Virus record (IMG/VR): IMGVR_UViG_3300036790_000815
Span: 1-37,696 of that record
Origin: a virus
Direction: 5' to 3' (one strand)
DNA length: 37,696 nt
Positions 14,837-23,037 of this stretch are shown in pieces. The notes under the pieces are model-generated. The model searched no databases, was not told where the DNA came from, and saw only the letters and a list, made by a program, of their open reading frames with translations. The number at the start of each line of letters is the position of its first letter. Position 1 is the stretch's first letter. The position numbers and the translations under genes are program-made.

Positions 14837-15464
14837 ATGCGATTCGAAGCCCATCTATGATGCACGCCTCGCCGTTGCTCTGGCGCAGGTCGACAGGTAT
14901 GCTCTGGGCGCTCTCCGGCGCCTGCGCGGCGAAGAAGAGCCGACCCTGCAGCAGCCCCGCAAACGTGTCCCAAAGATGGGCGATCGCATCGTCCAACGAA
15001 AGCCAGACCCCTTTTATCCGTCCGGCGCCGAATGGTTCTATGGCCGCTGGTGCGCGCTTGAATGCTCGCACCTCTGGACCCCGCCGGCAGTCGTCCAGCA
15101 CTACCTTGAGACTGGCGATCCGCAGCTGGCTCAGTCCGGGGCCAATGAAAGCGCTCCGCGGGAGACGGCGGCCAGCGCCTCGTCGCTGCATTCAACCTTC
15201 CAAGGCGCTGATTCCCCACCGATCGGGCCAGGCTGGCATGCTGCATGGAGCGCCATGTACGCCGCCACCGGCCATATCGCCGGAGCGGCGGAGTGCGCCA
15301 TCGCCGCCCTCGCCCATGCAGCGGCCGAAGCAGCTGCCAAAGAATCTGGAGGCCGGTTGCCGCCGGATGAACATCTCGCCGTCTACCTTGCCGCCCGCGC
15401 GCGCCTGCAGATCCACTTCGCCGAGGCTGCTCGCGAAATCATGGAAGGCGAGCATGCCGCCTAA
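14820..15464 (+). CDS. Hypothetical head-region protein
   Basis: A 214-residue protein from ATG 14820, overlapping the portal stop region. It is Ala-rich and helical in the second half (about residues 135-205), with conserved-looking aromatic motifs (FYPSGAEWFYGRWCALECSHLW) in the first half. It lies between the portal and the protease-capsid gene, where lambda-like phages place scaffold or minor head genes, so a role in head assembly is plausible. No family is recognised. A long overlapping frame (14563-15522) on the same strand has poor composition and is treated as a shadow. Confidence 0.65.
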   Translation: MATEAECDSKPIYDARLAVALAQVDRYALGALRRLRGEEEPTLQQPRKRVPKMGDRIVQRKPDPFYPSGAEWFYGRWCALECSHLWTPPAVVQHYLETGDPQLAQSGANESAPRETAASASSLHSTFQGADSPPIGPGWHAAWSAMYAATGHIAGAAECAIAALAHAAAEAAAKESGGRLPPDEHLAVYLAARARLQIHFAEAAREIMEGEHAA

Positions 15465-15474
15465 AACACGGCAT

Positions 15475-15505
15475 TTGACAGCATTTTTCGCTTCCGTGCT
15501 ACCTT
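15475..15505 (+). promoter_or_regulatory. Candidate TTGAC-type promoter, capsid operon, near-leaderless
   Basis: TTGACA (15475-15480), 19 nt, TACCTT (15500-15505), then 9 nt to ATG 15515. Its spacer shares CGCTTCCGTG with the promoter at 9715. No ribosome-binding site fits between it and the ATG, so the capsid mRNA should have a leader of at most a few nucleotides. Confidence 0.7.
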
Positions 15506-15514
15506 CTCCGCGCA

Positions 15515-17515
15515 ATGAGTAAGCGAGAACTTCCGAAGTCTTTGCCGATGGGTGAACGCATCGTCCAGGTGCGAGCGCAGAAGCGCGCCGCAGGCGAGGC
15601 CCCGGCTTATCCTCTGACCATCGCGACCGACCAACCTGTCCGTCGCGGTGGCTGGTACGGCTGGTATTACGAAGTCCTCGGCCATAACGCCGGCGAAGTG
15701 ATCACCGACCGTCTTGCGAATGGCGTCTCGCTGCTCGTCAATCACGATCCCAATCAGCGCGCCGGCCGCATTGAAAACGGCCAGGTTGCCGATGGCAAGA
15801 CGACCGGCGAGGCCCGTTTTGGTACGACCGACTTTGCGCGCTCCGTTCAGCAGGAAGTGGACGACGGCACACTGACTGACATGAGCGTCGGCTATCTGGT
15901 GCACGAATATCAGCGCGTGGCGGACTTCGATCCAGACGATGACGAGGACGAAGACTACATGGGCACGTATCGCGCCGTGAGCTGGGAACCCGTCGAAGGT
16001 TCGCTCGTCGCGATCCCTGCCGATCCCGCTTCCGGCGTCGGCCGCAATATGGAGTCCGACAAAAATCTTCCGCAGTACCCGGTTCGCTTTATCGGCGCTC
16101 CGGCAATTTCTCCCGTAACCCCGGGAAAACAGGAGCAACGCACAATGGCTTCCGTAGCCGTCGTACCCGAAAACACCGCAGCCCCGGTCGTCACGGTGGG
16201 CGCCGATCAGATGAAAGCAGAGCGGATGCGTACCGCGCATATTGCCCTCCTGGCCCGGCAGTACCCGGATATTCTCACCCGCGAAAAGGCGGACGAGTTC
16301 ATCGCCAATGGCAGCGAAGGCTCCGTGGTCGGCAACTTCGTCCTGGAGCAGCAGCGCGCCAAGCAGGTCAACCTCCACTCCGGCTCGCCGGTCACGCTGA
16401 CGGACAAAGAGCGGCGCCAGTATTCCGTGGTGCGCGCAGTTCGGAACATGATCGCCTCGCGCGAGACCGGGAAAGATGAGGGCTGTTTCGAGCGCGAAGT
16501 CTCGCAGGAGATCAGCAAAGTCCTCGGCCGCGACTCCGCCGGTCTCTTCATTCCGACGAATGAGCCGGTCTTCCGGCTCACTTCGCAGGAGATCCAGCAG
16601 CGCGCCCTTTACACGGGCACTTCCGGTGCCGGTGGCGCAACGGTGGCGACGGAGTTGATCAGCTTCCTCGACGTGCTGCGGCCGGCGGTGAAGGTGTTCA
16701 AGCTGGGCGCGGAGTTCATGGGCGGGATGACATCCAACTTCAGCCTGCCGAAGCAGCTTACCGATTCCGACTTCAACTGGGTGGGTGAGAATCCCGGGTC
16801 CGACAACTCGGATATCGATCCGGCCTTCTCCCAGGTGCCATTCACGCCGAAGACGGCCACCGGTTCAACCGCGTGGTCTCGCCAGTTGTTTGTGCAGTCC
16901 TCCGTCGACATCGAAGCAAGGGTCCGCAATTCGCTGGTGCAGCGTGCGGCCATCGCCATCGACAAGGTCGCACTGCAAGGGACAGGCTCCTCGAATCAGC
17001 CCAAAGGCATCCTGAATGCGACGGGTGTTACGGTGCTCGCGCTCGGCACCAACGGCGCGGCCCCAACCTACCAGAACCTGATCGACATGGCGATGGATCC
17101 GGCGACCTTCAACGCCGACCAGCTGGGCGAGATCCGGTATCTGATTACCCCGGAAATCTCCGGCTACCTCCAGGGTGTCGCGAAACTGAGCAACCAAATT
17201 GCGCTTCCCATCTGGACTTTCGGACCGGACGGCCAGGGCTACATCAATGGCCTGAAGGCGGACTGGTCGAACCTCCTGCCCAAGACTCTGACCAAGGGCA
17301 CGGCCTCGGGCGTTTGTCACGCCGGCATCGCTGGCGTCTTCAATGCGCTCACGGTTGCCGAGTGGGGCGCGCTGGAAATCATGCTCGACCCGTACACGGG
17401 CGCGAAGCAGGCGTTGGTGAAGATCATCGCGAACATGATGATCGACGTCGAGCCGACCTATGCGCAGGCCTTCTCCGTGTACCTCGACGCTCTGAACACG
17501 ACCTCCGAGCCTTAA
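15515..17515 (+). CDS. Prohead protease fused to HK97-fold major capsid protein
   Basis: A 666-residue protein. Residues about 15-190 are a caudovirus prohead protease: the block YYEVLGHNAGEVITDRLANGVSLLVNHD holds the catalytic His77, and TDMSVGYLV holds the catalytic Ser124. An acidic/Pro-rich junction follows. Residues about 230-300 are a helical scaffold-like delta region, and the rest is an HK97-fold capsid protein (PVKVFKLGAEFMGG-like, WVGENPGSDNSDIDPAFSQV, FVQSSVDIEARVRNSL, LQGTGSSNQPKGIL). One gene thus supplies protease, scaffold and shell. An internal ATG at 16145, preceded by AGGAG with a 9-nt gap, could give a separate capsid protein of 456 residues. Transcription probably starts just upstream (15475 element). 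Confidence 0.95.
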   Translation: MSKRELPKSLPMGERIVQVRAQKRAAGEAPAYPLTIATDQPVRRGGWYGWYYEVLGHNAGEVITDRLANGVSLLVNHDPNQRAGRIENGQVADGKTTGEARFGTTDFARSVQQEVDDGTLTDMSVGYLVHEYQRVADFDPDDDEDEDYMGTYRAVSWEPVEGSLVAIPADPASGVGRNMESDKNLPQYPVRFIGAPAISPVTPGKQEQRTMASVAVVPENTAAPVVTVGADQMKAERMRTAHIALLARQYPDILTREKADEFIANGSEGSVVGNFVLEQQRAKQVNLHSGSPVTLTDKERRQYSVVRAVRNMIASRETGKDEGCFEREVSQEISKVLGRDSAGLFIPTNEPVFRLTSQEIQQRALYTGTSGAGGATVATELISFLDVLRPAVKVFKLGAEFMGGMTSNFSLPKQLTDSDFNWVGENPGSDNSDIDPAFSQVPFTPKTATGSTAWSRQLFVQSSVDIEARVRNSLVQRAAIAIDKVALQGTGSSNQPKGILNATGVTVLALGTNGAAPTYQNLIDMAMDPATFNADQLGEIRYLITPEISGYLQGVAKLSNQIALPIWTFGPDGQGYINGLKADWSNLLPKTLTKGTASGVCHAGIAGVFNALTVAEWGALEIMLDPYTGAKQALVKIIANMMIDVEPTYAQAFSVYLDALNTTSEP

Positions 17516-17536
17516 TCGGGAGGTTAGTAACCCGCG

Positions 17537-17558
17537 GGGGCCGGCGGAATCCGGCCCC
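17537..17558. terminator. Strong GC hairpin after the capsid gene
   Basis: GGGGCCGG (17537-17544), loop CGGAAT, CCGGCCCC (17551-17558): a perfect 8-bp GC stem 22 bases after the capsid stop. No U-run follows, so it may stabilise the capsid mRNA 3' end or partly attenuate transcription into the connector genes rather than terminate fully. Confidence 0.55.
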
Positions 17559-17590
17559 ACCAAACTTCAGCGAGCGAGGATGAAACGTAT

Positions 17591-17797
17591 ATGGCGATCG
17601 AACTGTTGCAACCGAAGCAGGAAAAGCTCCGCGCAATCGAGATTCTGCGGTCGGTCCTGGTGCAGGGCCAGCCCCTCACGAAAGGCAAGCAGGTCCGGGT
17701 GCCCGAGGCTGAGGCGTACGACCTGGTGCATAACGGGCAGGCGAAGTTCATCACGCCGGCGGATGTGAACGCGCCCTATGGCGGCGTCAAGAAGTAG
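17591..17797 (+). CDS. Small head-region protein
   Basis: A 68-residue protein from ATG 17591, with GAGGATG about 11 bases upstream; ATG 17580 is in another frame. It has the strand pattern LVQGQPLTKGKQVRVPEAEAYDL with VHNGQAKF, like small capsid-associated or connector proteins with a single beta-barrel (a DUF-type found after capsid genes). No specific name can be given. It directly precedes the head-tail connector genes. Confidence 0.65.
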   Translation: MAIELLQPKQEKLRAIEILRSVLVQGQPLTKGKQVRVPEAEAYDLVHNGQAKFITPADVNAPYGGVKK

Positions 17798-18097
17798 ATG
17801 GCTTTCGGCGACGCCGACCTCGGGGTGTTTACGGCGGACTTCGGCGTAACTGTCGAGTTCGGCGGAACCTCCGCGCTGGCGAATCTCGATCAGCCGCAGA
17901 AGATGTTTCTGGGCGATCACGGATACGCAGGCGTCGATGTTGCGGTACCGGCGATCAGGCTTCCTTTTAACGCCTTCTCGCCGATGCCGGAAGAGGAAGA
18001 CACGCTGACCGTCGACGGTGCGGATTACGTCGTCGGTTGTGTCGAGGCTGAAGGTGATGGCGGGTTTGTGCGGATTGATCTGAAGGCGGCGTCATGA
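17798..18097 (+). CDS. Head-tail connector, gpFII-like
   Basis: A 99-residue protein whose ATG follows immediately after the previous stop. It is beta-rich (FTADFGVTVEFGG, then DTLTVDGADYVVGCVEAEGDGGFVRIDL), with a length and position like lambda gpFII, the head-completion protein that docks the tail tube. The stop overlaps the next start (ATGA). The call rests on size, order (capsid, this, tail terminator, major tail) and beta pattern. Confidence 0.7.
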   Translation: MAFGDADLGVFTADFGVTVEFGGTSALANLDQPQKMFLGDHGYAGVDVAVPAIRLPFNAFSPMPEEEDTLTVDGADYVVGCVEAEGDGGFVRIDLKAAS

Positions 18098-18540
18098 CGA
18101 GTCCCAGCGTGCAGTCGAATGTGCTCGACGCAATCGTTGCATTGCTGGTGGCAGTGAACTCGGGGTGGGGCGCTCACAGGTCGAGAATCATCCCGTTCAG
18201 GGCGGATCAGTTGCCGGCCTTCAACGTGATTCCGGAAGAGGCGCCGGCAGAGTACGTCGGAGCGTATTCCGGGGCTGTGAACTGGCGGTTTCGTTACAAC
18301 GTCCGGTGCACAGTCGTTGGAACGGATGGGGTCGATAAGCTGGCCGATCCCCTCTATGTTGCAGCGTGCCAAACAGTCCTTGCGGACCCCACGCTGGGTG
18401 GACTTGTGCTCACGACGCGCGTTGTCGGCGCGAAGTGGGAGAAGGAAGGCGAAGGACTGGAAGTGCCTTTGGCGCTGGTCGTCACCTTCGAAAGCGAATT
18501 TGCCACGTCCCGGAGCGATCCGAGCGTGAGTGTTCCGTAA
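18094..18540 (+). CDS. Tail terminator protein, gpU-like
   Basis: A 148-residue protein from ATG 18094, overlapping the connector stop. The pattern of an N-terminal helix (VQSNVLDAIVALLVAVNSG), then strands with RIIPFRADQLPAFNVIPE and a central RYNVRCTVVG, and a long helix with LADPLYVAACQTVLADP, is that of the gpU/tail-completion fold that caps the tail tube at the correct length. Order relative to the major tail protein supports this. Confidence 0.75.
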   Translation: MTSPSVQSNVLDAIVALLVAVNSGWGAHRSRIIPFRADQLPAFNVIPEEAPAEYVGAYSGAVNWRFRYNVRCTVVGTDGVDKLADPLYVAACQTVLADPTLGGLVLTTRVVGAKWEKEGEGLEVPLALVVTFESEFATSRSDPSVSVP

Positions 18541-18557
18541 GGGAGGAAGTAGATTTT

Positions 18558-19019
18558 ATGACTGGCCCAACTGTAAGCCGCCTGACCGGTGACCTCGCGC
18601 AAACCAGCGTGGGGCTAACCGGAGCGCAGACCCAAGTCTTAGGCTTAACCGACTGGGAAATCAACCGGAAGCTGAAGACGGTCGATTCGACCACCACCGA
18701 CGACGCCGGCGACGAAACGGCGCTGCCTTCCACGCGCAGCTGGACCGCGTCGGCAAAGTATGCCTATCTCGATGCGGATCCGAGCCAACTCGCCCAGATC
18801 CTCAACGCGATCAGTTCCGCGCAGACGGCCGTGCAGTGGAACTTCTTCCCCGATGCGGTTCTCGGCCGCGGCGCCTGGTCCGGCAAAGCTTTCGTCGACA
18901 GCTACAAAATCGGCGGCGGCGTCGGCAAGATCTTCGCGCTCGACGTGACCCTCAAGGGCACTGGCGCTCTGACTTTCGGCGCGCAGTTGGCGCCCTCCTC
19001 GGGTGTGGCTGAAGAATAA
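18558..19019 (+). CDS. Major tail (tube) protein
   Basis: Start at ATG 18558 with GGAGGAAG upstream, giving 153 residues; the reading frame extends further upstream but overlaps the tail terminator gene. Features of tail-tube proteins are present: LGLTDWEINRKLKTVDSTTTDDAGDE near the N-terminus (the usual strand and acidic loop), then ALPSTRSWTASAKYAYLD and the final strands KIFALDVTLKGTGALTF. It polymerises as rings to make the tube of the tail. It is followed by an intrinsic terminator, a usual place for this highly expressed gene. Confidence 0.85.
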   Translation: MTGPTVSRLTGDLAQTSVGLTGAQTQVLGLTDWEINRKLKTVDSTTTDDAGDETALPSTRSWTASAKYAYLDADPSQLAQILNAISSAQTAVQWNFFPDAVLGRGAWSGKAFVDSYKIGGGVGKIFALDVTLKGTGALTFGAQLAPSSGVAEE

Positions 19020-19063
19020 ACCTCAAGGCGTTCCATGGTTGTCACTCCTGGCCCCTTCAAACC

Positions 19064-19095
19064 CGGCCCCGCCTTAAAAACGGGGCCGTCTTTTT
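19064..19095 (+). terminator. Rho-independent terminator after the major tail gene
   Basis: CGGCCCCG (19064-19071), loop CCTTAAAAA, CGGGGCCG (19081-19088), then TCTTTTT (19089-19095). A perfect 8-bp GC stem with a U-tract, 45 bases after the major tail stop. It closes the capsid-to-tail-tube transcript; transcription resumes from the element at 19246. Confidence 0.9.
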
Positions 19096-19108
19096 CCTGA
19101 GGACGCCA

Positions 19109-19249
19109 ATGGATCCAAAGATTCGCGAACTCTTTGTGCAGTTACTCATCCTGGTTCAGGAGTCGGCGGACGTCGGCGCCGGCCTGATGCCCCGTGCCGA
19201 GCTCACCACCCACGTAGAGATGGTGAGGCAGGCAATTGACAAGCTTTGA
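19109..19249 (+). CDS. Small helical hypothetical protein
   Basis: A 46-residue protein from ATG 19109 with GAGGA upstream, entirely helical (IRELFVQLLILVQESADVG, then VEMVRQAIDKL). It lies between the terminator after the major tail gene and the promoter for the tail chaperone. Its TGA is part of the TTGACC -35 element. No function is known. A promoter for it is not obvious, so it may depend on read-through of the terminator. Confidence 0.5.
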   Translation: MDPKIRELFVQLLILVQESADVGAGLMPRAELTTHVEMVRQAIDKL

Positions 19250-19275
19250 CCGAAAGCCCGCAAGTGAGGTACGAC
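19246..19275 (+). promoter_or_regulatory. Candidate TTGAC-type promoter, leaderless start at 19281
   Basis: TTGACC (19246-19251), 18 nt, TACGAC (19270-19275), then 5 nt to ATG 19281. The TGA of the upstream small gene lies inside the -35. GAGG lies 11 nt before the ATG, too far for a good ribosome-binding site. Confidence 0.65.
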
Positions 19276-19280
19276 ACTGC

Positions 19281-19733
19281 ATGGTTGCCGATCCGGTACG
19301 CGCGCACATTCCCATCGATCTCGATCGGAAACGCATTTTGTGTTTCGATCACCGCGCCACGTTTCTACTGATGCAGCGCTTCGGGTTTCGGCCCATGGCC
19401 TCTCTCTATTGGCAGGTTGCGGATCCGGATGACCCCAAAAAGAAGATATTGCAGATTCGCTCGATCGACGCGCTGCTTTATTTCCTCTGGGCTGGATTGC
19501 AGCGGGACGCGGACGACGCCGGCGAGACGCTGTCTCTTGAGCAAATACAGGAATTCGTCAATCCGCTCACCATCGAATCGATCTTCCTTGCGCTGATCGC
19601 AGCGTTGAATCGCCCATTAAAAAAAAAGGTGACCGCAGAGAACGCCGGAGCAAGCGCGCCGGCCGAGCGCGAACCCAGCACGAGTTCGACTGGGAGGCAG
19701 CACTTCGATTCGCCTGCGGAAGGATCGGACTAA
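19281..19733 (+). CDS. Tail assembly chaperone, gpG-like
   Basis: A 150-residue protein. ATG 19281 is chosen because of the promoter geometry; the frame also contains an upstream start at 19236 that would overlap the previous gene. The sequence HIPIDLDRKRILCFDHRATFLLMQRFG, with IRSIDALLYFLWAGLQ and EQIQEFVNPLTIESIF, is typical of tail assembly chaperones encoded just before the tape measure. The last part after the A9 run (KVTAENAGASAPAERE) is low complexity, as in the short product of such gene pairs. The slippery sequence at 19622-19628 lets a fraction of ribosomes enter the next frame. The chaperone coats the tape measure during tail assembly and is not in the virion. Confidence 0.82.
   Translation: MVADPVRAHIPIDLDRKRILCFDHRATFLLMQRFGFRPMASLYWQVADPDDPKKKILQIRSIDALLYFLWAGLQRDADDAGETLSLEQIQEFVNPLTIESIFLALIAALNRPLKKKVTAENAGASAPAEREPSTSSTGRQHFDSPAEGSD
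19622..19628 (+). other. Slippery heptamer for -1 ribosomal frameshift
   Basis: In a run of nine A (19619-19627), the heptamer A AAA AAG is read in the zero frame as AAA-AAG. This is the most efficient class of -1 slippery site known in E. coli. A -1 slip enters an open frame that encodes the conserved tail-chaperone extension. Confidence 0.85.
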
Positions 19734-20011
19734 CGCCTGAAGCGTTCTGGCGGCTGATGCCCTGGGAGTGGTCGCTGATCGCTGACGGCTATCGTGAGCA
19801 GCGCGAAGAGCGCACGCGGCAGGAAGCTGGCTACCTGGCGATGATATTGACGGCGCAGTGCGGCAAGCCGATTACGGCGGCGCAGCTGCTGGGCGAGGAA
19901 ACAGCGGAACAGACCGAAGGGCAGAAGCTGTCGGCCGGTGAGCGGCGGATCTCCGAAATGAAGCGGAAGTTGAAGCGGCTGAAAAAGAAGAAGGGAAAGT
20001 CGAATGCCTAA
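19628..20011 (+). CDS. Tail assembly chaperone extension, gpT part of gpG-T fusion
   Basis: Reached by -1 slippage at 19622-19628, this frame continues GDRRERRSKRAG and then EFDWEAALRFACGRIGLTPE and AFWRLMPWEW, a block characteristic of the C-terminal part of tail chaperones. The last part is Lys-rich (KRKLKRLKKKKGKS). The fusion with the upstream frame is about 243 residues. ATG 19757 exists inside but would discard the conserved FDWEAAL and FWRLM blocks, so it is not the natural start. The end overlaps the tape-measure start. Confidence 0.8.
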   Translation, partial: GDRRERRSKRAGRARTQHEFDWEAALRFACGRIGLTPEAFWRLMPWEWSLIADGYREQREERTRQEAGYLAMILTAQCGKPITAAQLLGEETAEQTEGQKLSAGERRISEMKRKLKRLKKKKGKSNA

Positions 20012-22370
20012 CGGTATTGTGATCCAGATTCAAGGCGACGGCGCCGGGGCGGCCGAGGCGCTGCGGACGATCGAAGAGAAGATGCGCCAGTCCGCCGATG
20101 CTGGTCGCGAAATGGGCGCCACGTTCGGTGAAGTCGGGGAGCGCATTCAGCGGGCATTGGAGTACACGGGCATTTACTTCGGCATCCGAGAGATGACCGA
20201 AGGCATGAAAGACGCCATTTCTTCCGCTGCCGAATTTGGCGAAACGATCGAGCATGCAGCCCTGAAAACGGGGATGAGCGCTCAAACGCTGTCGGTACTT
20301 CACTATGCCGCCGATCTCACCGGAAGTGATTTTGAACAGTTGGTAAAGGGTGCGACGCGACTCGGTAAAACACTTTCCGATGCAGCTGACGGAAATCAGC
20401 GCTTAAGTCTCCTCTTTCAATCGATGGGGATTAACGCGAAGGATTTGGCATCCCGATCTGATGGCGTCGAAATTGCTCTGCGTAAGATTGCAGAACGCCT
20501 CCAGGAGGGTGAGTCCCCGGCCCGCCTCAATCAACAGTTAATGGAGGCCATGGGTAGGTCTGGCTCCGAGCTTGCTCCGGTACTGGTTAGCCTGGCGGAA
20601 CACTTTGATGAATTCGCCGCCGGAGCGAAAGAGGCTGGCGTGTACATGGACGATCTATCAGCTGGCAAGCTGATGGAGGTGAACGAGCAGATCAAGCAGC
20701 TCAAAGAGAGTTGGACCGGGCTAACTCTGGAACTGACAGAAAGCTTCGCGCCTGCCATCAAGGCAGCGTTGCAAGACTTTAGCGGACTCCTGCAGATCAC
20801 TCGCGAGAGTCCCGTGGGTAGCATGAAGGCTTTTCTCGGGAGCGCTTTGGGCATCCCATCGCTGGAAAACTCTGGTATCAGCGATCTCGTCAAAGCTCAC
20901 GACGCCGCCATGAATGCGGTCTCTAATCCAACAAAACCCACGAAGTATGGCGATACCGGTACCGAGATGGACCCGACGATGATGGCGCGGTTAAACGTGC
21001 AATTATCGGCGGACCGGCGTCAACTCGACGAGGCCAAAGCAGCTTCTGAGGCCATGCTCGCCATTTTGCAGGCTCAGCATTCCGCCGGACTCGTCTCCAC
21101 ACAGGCGTTCTATGCTGAAAAGCTCGGGATCGAGGAAGACGCCATTCAAGCCGAAATGCGCTCTCTCATCAAGGAGCGTGATCAAATCGCTTCCGCCGCC
21201 AAATCCGCGCCTTCCGGAAGCAGCCAACAGTATGAAATGAAGGCAAAATTAAACCAGGTAGAATCCCAACTCGATCAGCTTCAGGAGCGTCGCCGGTCGA
21301 TAGAGGGTACGCTTGCGGCGGAAAAGACTGGCGCCCTTCAAACAGATGCTCTAGCCCAACTGCGCTTGGAAACAGAGACGAGCCGCGCCGCTATTGAGTT
21401 CGAGAAGAATAAGGCCTCGGTTATTATGGCCCTCCTCGATTCCCAACACGAGGAAGGGCTTTTGAGCGACCGCGAATTCTATAATCGGCGACTCTCGATC
21501 CAACAGGATGCCCTGGATGCCGAGGCCGCAGCGATCGGTCGTCAGGCGGCCGAGTTGGATGCGCAACAGCGGCAACTTCCAGCCGACAGCCCGAAACAGA
21601 TTCAATTGAAAGAACAGCAAGTTCAGCTTGAAACAGAATTGCAGAGGTTGAGCGCCGAGTATGCGAAGAACGAGTCCGACGCTGCTGAGGCTCAATCGAA
21701 ATCCATACAACAGTCTGCGGCAATCCTCGCCAGCACGAAACGCCATGCCACTGGTGGATCTGGAGATAACGAGGATGCGAAGTACCTGAAAACTCAAGGC
21801 TATGATATGGCCACGTCGGAAACGCAGGACTTTCTTCATGGAATCGAAGACCTGAGCGGCAAACATCCGCTGCAACGTCTGGTCGATAACATGATTCAGG
21901 ACCTGGATCGCTACGCCGATGCAATCATCGAGCACGAATTCATTGGTCCAATGCTGCAACAGATTTTCGGGCTGAATTCGCTTGCCGCTCAGAATCCTGG
22001 ATGGCTGCAGTCGTTGAACGCTTCGACGGCTGGACTGCAAACACAGTCGCCCGACCTAACGGAAACCATTCCAGGCTTTTCCGATGGTGGAGAACCTGAC
22101 GGCCTGTCGATGGTCGGCGAAGCGGGGCCGGAACTCTTCATGCCGAAGGGGCCCGGGACCATCCTCCCGAATGATCTGCTGAACTCAATCGCCGGTGGCG
22201 GCGGGGCGCCAAATGTCACGATTAACAACGTGAACAACAGCAGTTCGCCGGTAACGATGAAAGCGCCGCAGGTCAGTTATGACGCTCAGGCGAAGCAGTT
22301 TGTCATCCAGACGGTGATCGAAGACATGCAGGGCGGCGGACCGATGAGTCAGGCGCTTCGAACTGGTTGA
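20004..22370 (+). CDS. Tail tape measure protein
   Basis: A 788-residue protein starting at ATG 20004, overlapping the chaperone frame. It is predominantly helical with long coiled-coil-like stretches (residues about 325-580, many Gln/Glu/Ala and LDQLQERRRSIE). The C-terminus has the usual GFSDGGEPDGLSMVGEAGPE then LFMPKGPGTILPN signature. At about 0.15 nm per residue the tail would be roughly 120 nm long (inference). The N-terminal half includes AEFGETIEHAALKTGMSAQ, the usual start of the central domain. The gene's last 22 bp overlap the inverted Imm gene, tail to tail. Confidence 0.93.
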   Translation: MPNGIVIQIQGDGAGAAEALRTIEEKMRQSADAGREMGATFGEVGERIQRALEYTGIYFGIREMTEGMKDAISSAAEFGETIEHAALKTGMSAQTLSVLHYAADLTGSDFEQLVKGATRLGKTLSDAADGNQRLSLLFQSMGINAKDLASRSDGVEIALRKIAERLQEGESPARLNQQLMEAMGRSGSELAPVLVSLAEHFDEFAAGAKEAGVYMDDLSAGKLMEVNEQIKQLKESWTGLTLELTESFAPAIKAALQDFSGLLQITRESPVGSMKAFLGSALGIPSLENSGISDLVKAHDAAMNAVSNPTKPTKYGDTGTEMDPTMMARLNVQLSADRRQLDEAKAASEAMLAILQAQHSAGLVSTQAFYAEKLGIEEDAIQAEMRSLIKERDQIASAAKSAPSGSSQQYEMKAKLNQVESQLDQLQERRRSIEGTLAAEKTGALQTDALAQLRLETETSRAAIEFEKNKASVIMALLDSQHEEGLLSDREFYNRRLSIQQDALDAEAAAIGRQAAELDAQQRQLPADSPKQIQLKEQQVQLETELQRLSAEYAKNESDAAEAQSKSIQQSAAILASTKRHATGGSGDNEDAKYLKTQGYDMATSETQDFLHGIEDLSGKHPLQRLVDNMIQDLDRYADAIIEHEFIGPMLQQIFGLNSLAAQNPGWLQSLNASTAGLQTQSPDLTETIPGFSDGGEPDGLSMVGEAGPELFMPKGPGTILPNDLLNSIAGGGGAPNVTINNVNNSSSPVTMKAPQVSYDAQAKQFVIQTVIEDMQGGGPMSQALRTG

Positions 22371-23017
22371 GGCGTGTTGACTTCGCCACCGGCCGCCCAC
22401 GCAAGAGCCACCACCCAACCAATTATGGTCCACCCTAGAAATAAGTTGAGAACAAACACTCCTCCACTCGCCTTGCACTTTCGGTGGGTCGCCACTGCAA
22501 CCGGAACAAAATAAACCAATAGGCAAAAAAAGAAGATGATTAGGGTGCCCACAGCTTCCCCATTCGGGGCTGAACCCGGCGTGGCATATGCCGCCGTGGA
22601 TGCTTCCGTATCCGCTATGCGAACCCTTTGGGAGGCTGGCACAGAGATGGAAGCATCTCGCATTGCAAGCGTGGTCGCTCCACATGGAAGATAGCGCTTA
22701 ATCTGCGCTGGACCCAGAGTGTCATCGCCTTCCGTCCTGAAGGCCGACGTATAATCCCAAATTGGTCCGGACTTGTTAGGGCCGAGAAACCACACTTCTA
22801 CGTGTCTGTTGGCATATATAAGCTTTCTTTGCCAATAGTAGACGGGGTTCGAGACTGTTCCCTGGTTTACAGTTTCTAGCAAATCAGAACTCGGTAGTCC
22901 GCACGCGTATATAAGCGCCCGCGCATCGTCCCGATTGGCCCATTCTGAAAAATGCTGAGCCTCAGCCCAATAGCTAGATAAGACGAGCAAACTAGCCGCG
23001 ACCAATCGTTTCTGCAT
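22349..23017 (-). CDS. Secreted superinfection-immunity protein (Imm-like)
   Basis: A leftward gene of 222 residues from ATG 23017, with GGAGGGG just upstream. The N-terminus is a signal peptide (MQKRLVAASLLVLSSYWAEA). About 110 residues of an outside domain follow, with two Cys (YACGL, YLPCG). Residues about 155-210 are two membrane segments with the Imm_superinfect signature: LLVYFVPVAVATHRKCKA, then FVLNLFLGWTIIGWVVALAW. Imm-type proteins, first known from phage T4, sit in the inner membrane and stop a second phage from injecting DNA. Local base composition is lower in GC than the neighbours, and the gene is inverted within the tail module, both typical of a moron acquired by transfer. It has its own promoter. 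Confidence 0.85.
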   Translation of the reverse strand: MQKRLVAASLLVLSSYWAEAQHFSEWANRDDARALIYACGLPSSDLLETVNQGTVSNPVYYWQRKLIYANRHVEVWFLGPNKSGPIWDYTSAFRTEGDDTLGPAQIKRYLPCGATTLAMRDASISVPASQRVRIADTEASTAAYATPGSAPNGEAVGTLIIFFFCLLVYFVPVAVATHRKCKASGGVFVLNLFLGWTIIGWVVALAWAAGGEVNTPQPVRSA

Positions 23018-23037
23018 AACCCCTCCGAAACGCGATC

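Noticed and set aside
14563-15522. 319-residue plus-strand frame between portal and capsid
   Set aside because: Overlaps the portal end and the 14820 gene in another frame; composition is Arg/Ser/Pro-rich and unlike a protein, while 14820-15464 looks natural.
16873-17583. 236-residue plus-strand frame inside the capsid gene
   Set aside because: Lies within the HK97-fold coding sequence and has an Arg/Gly-rich translation without motifs.
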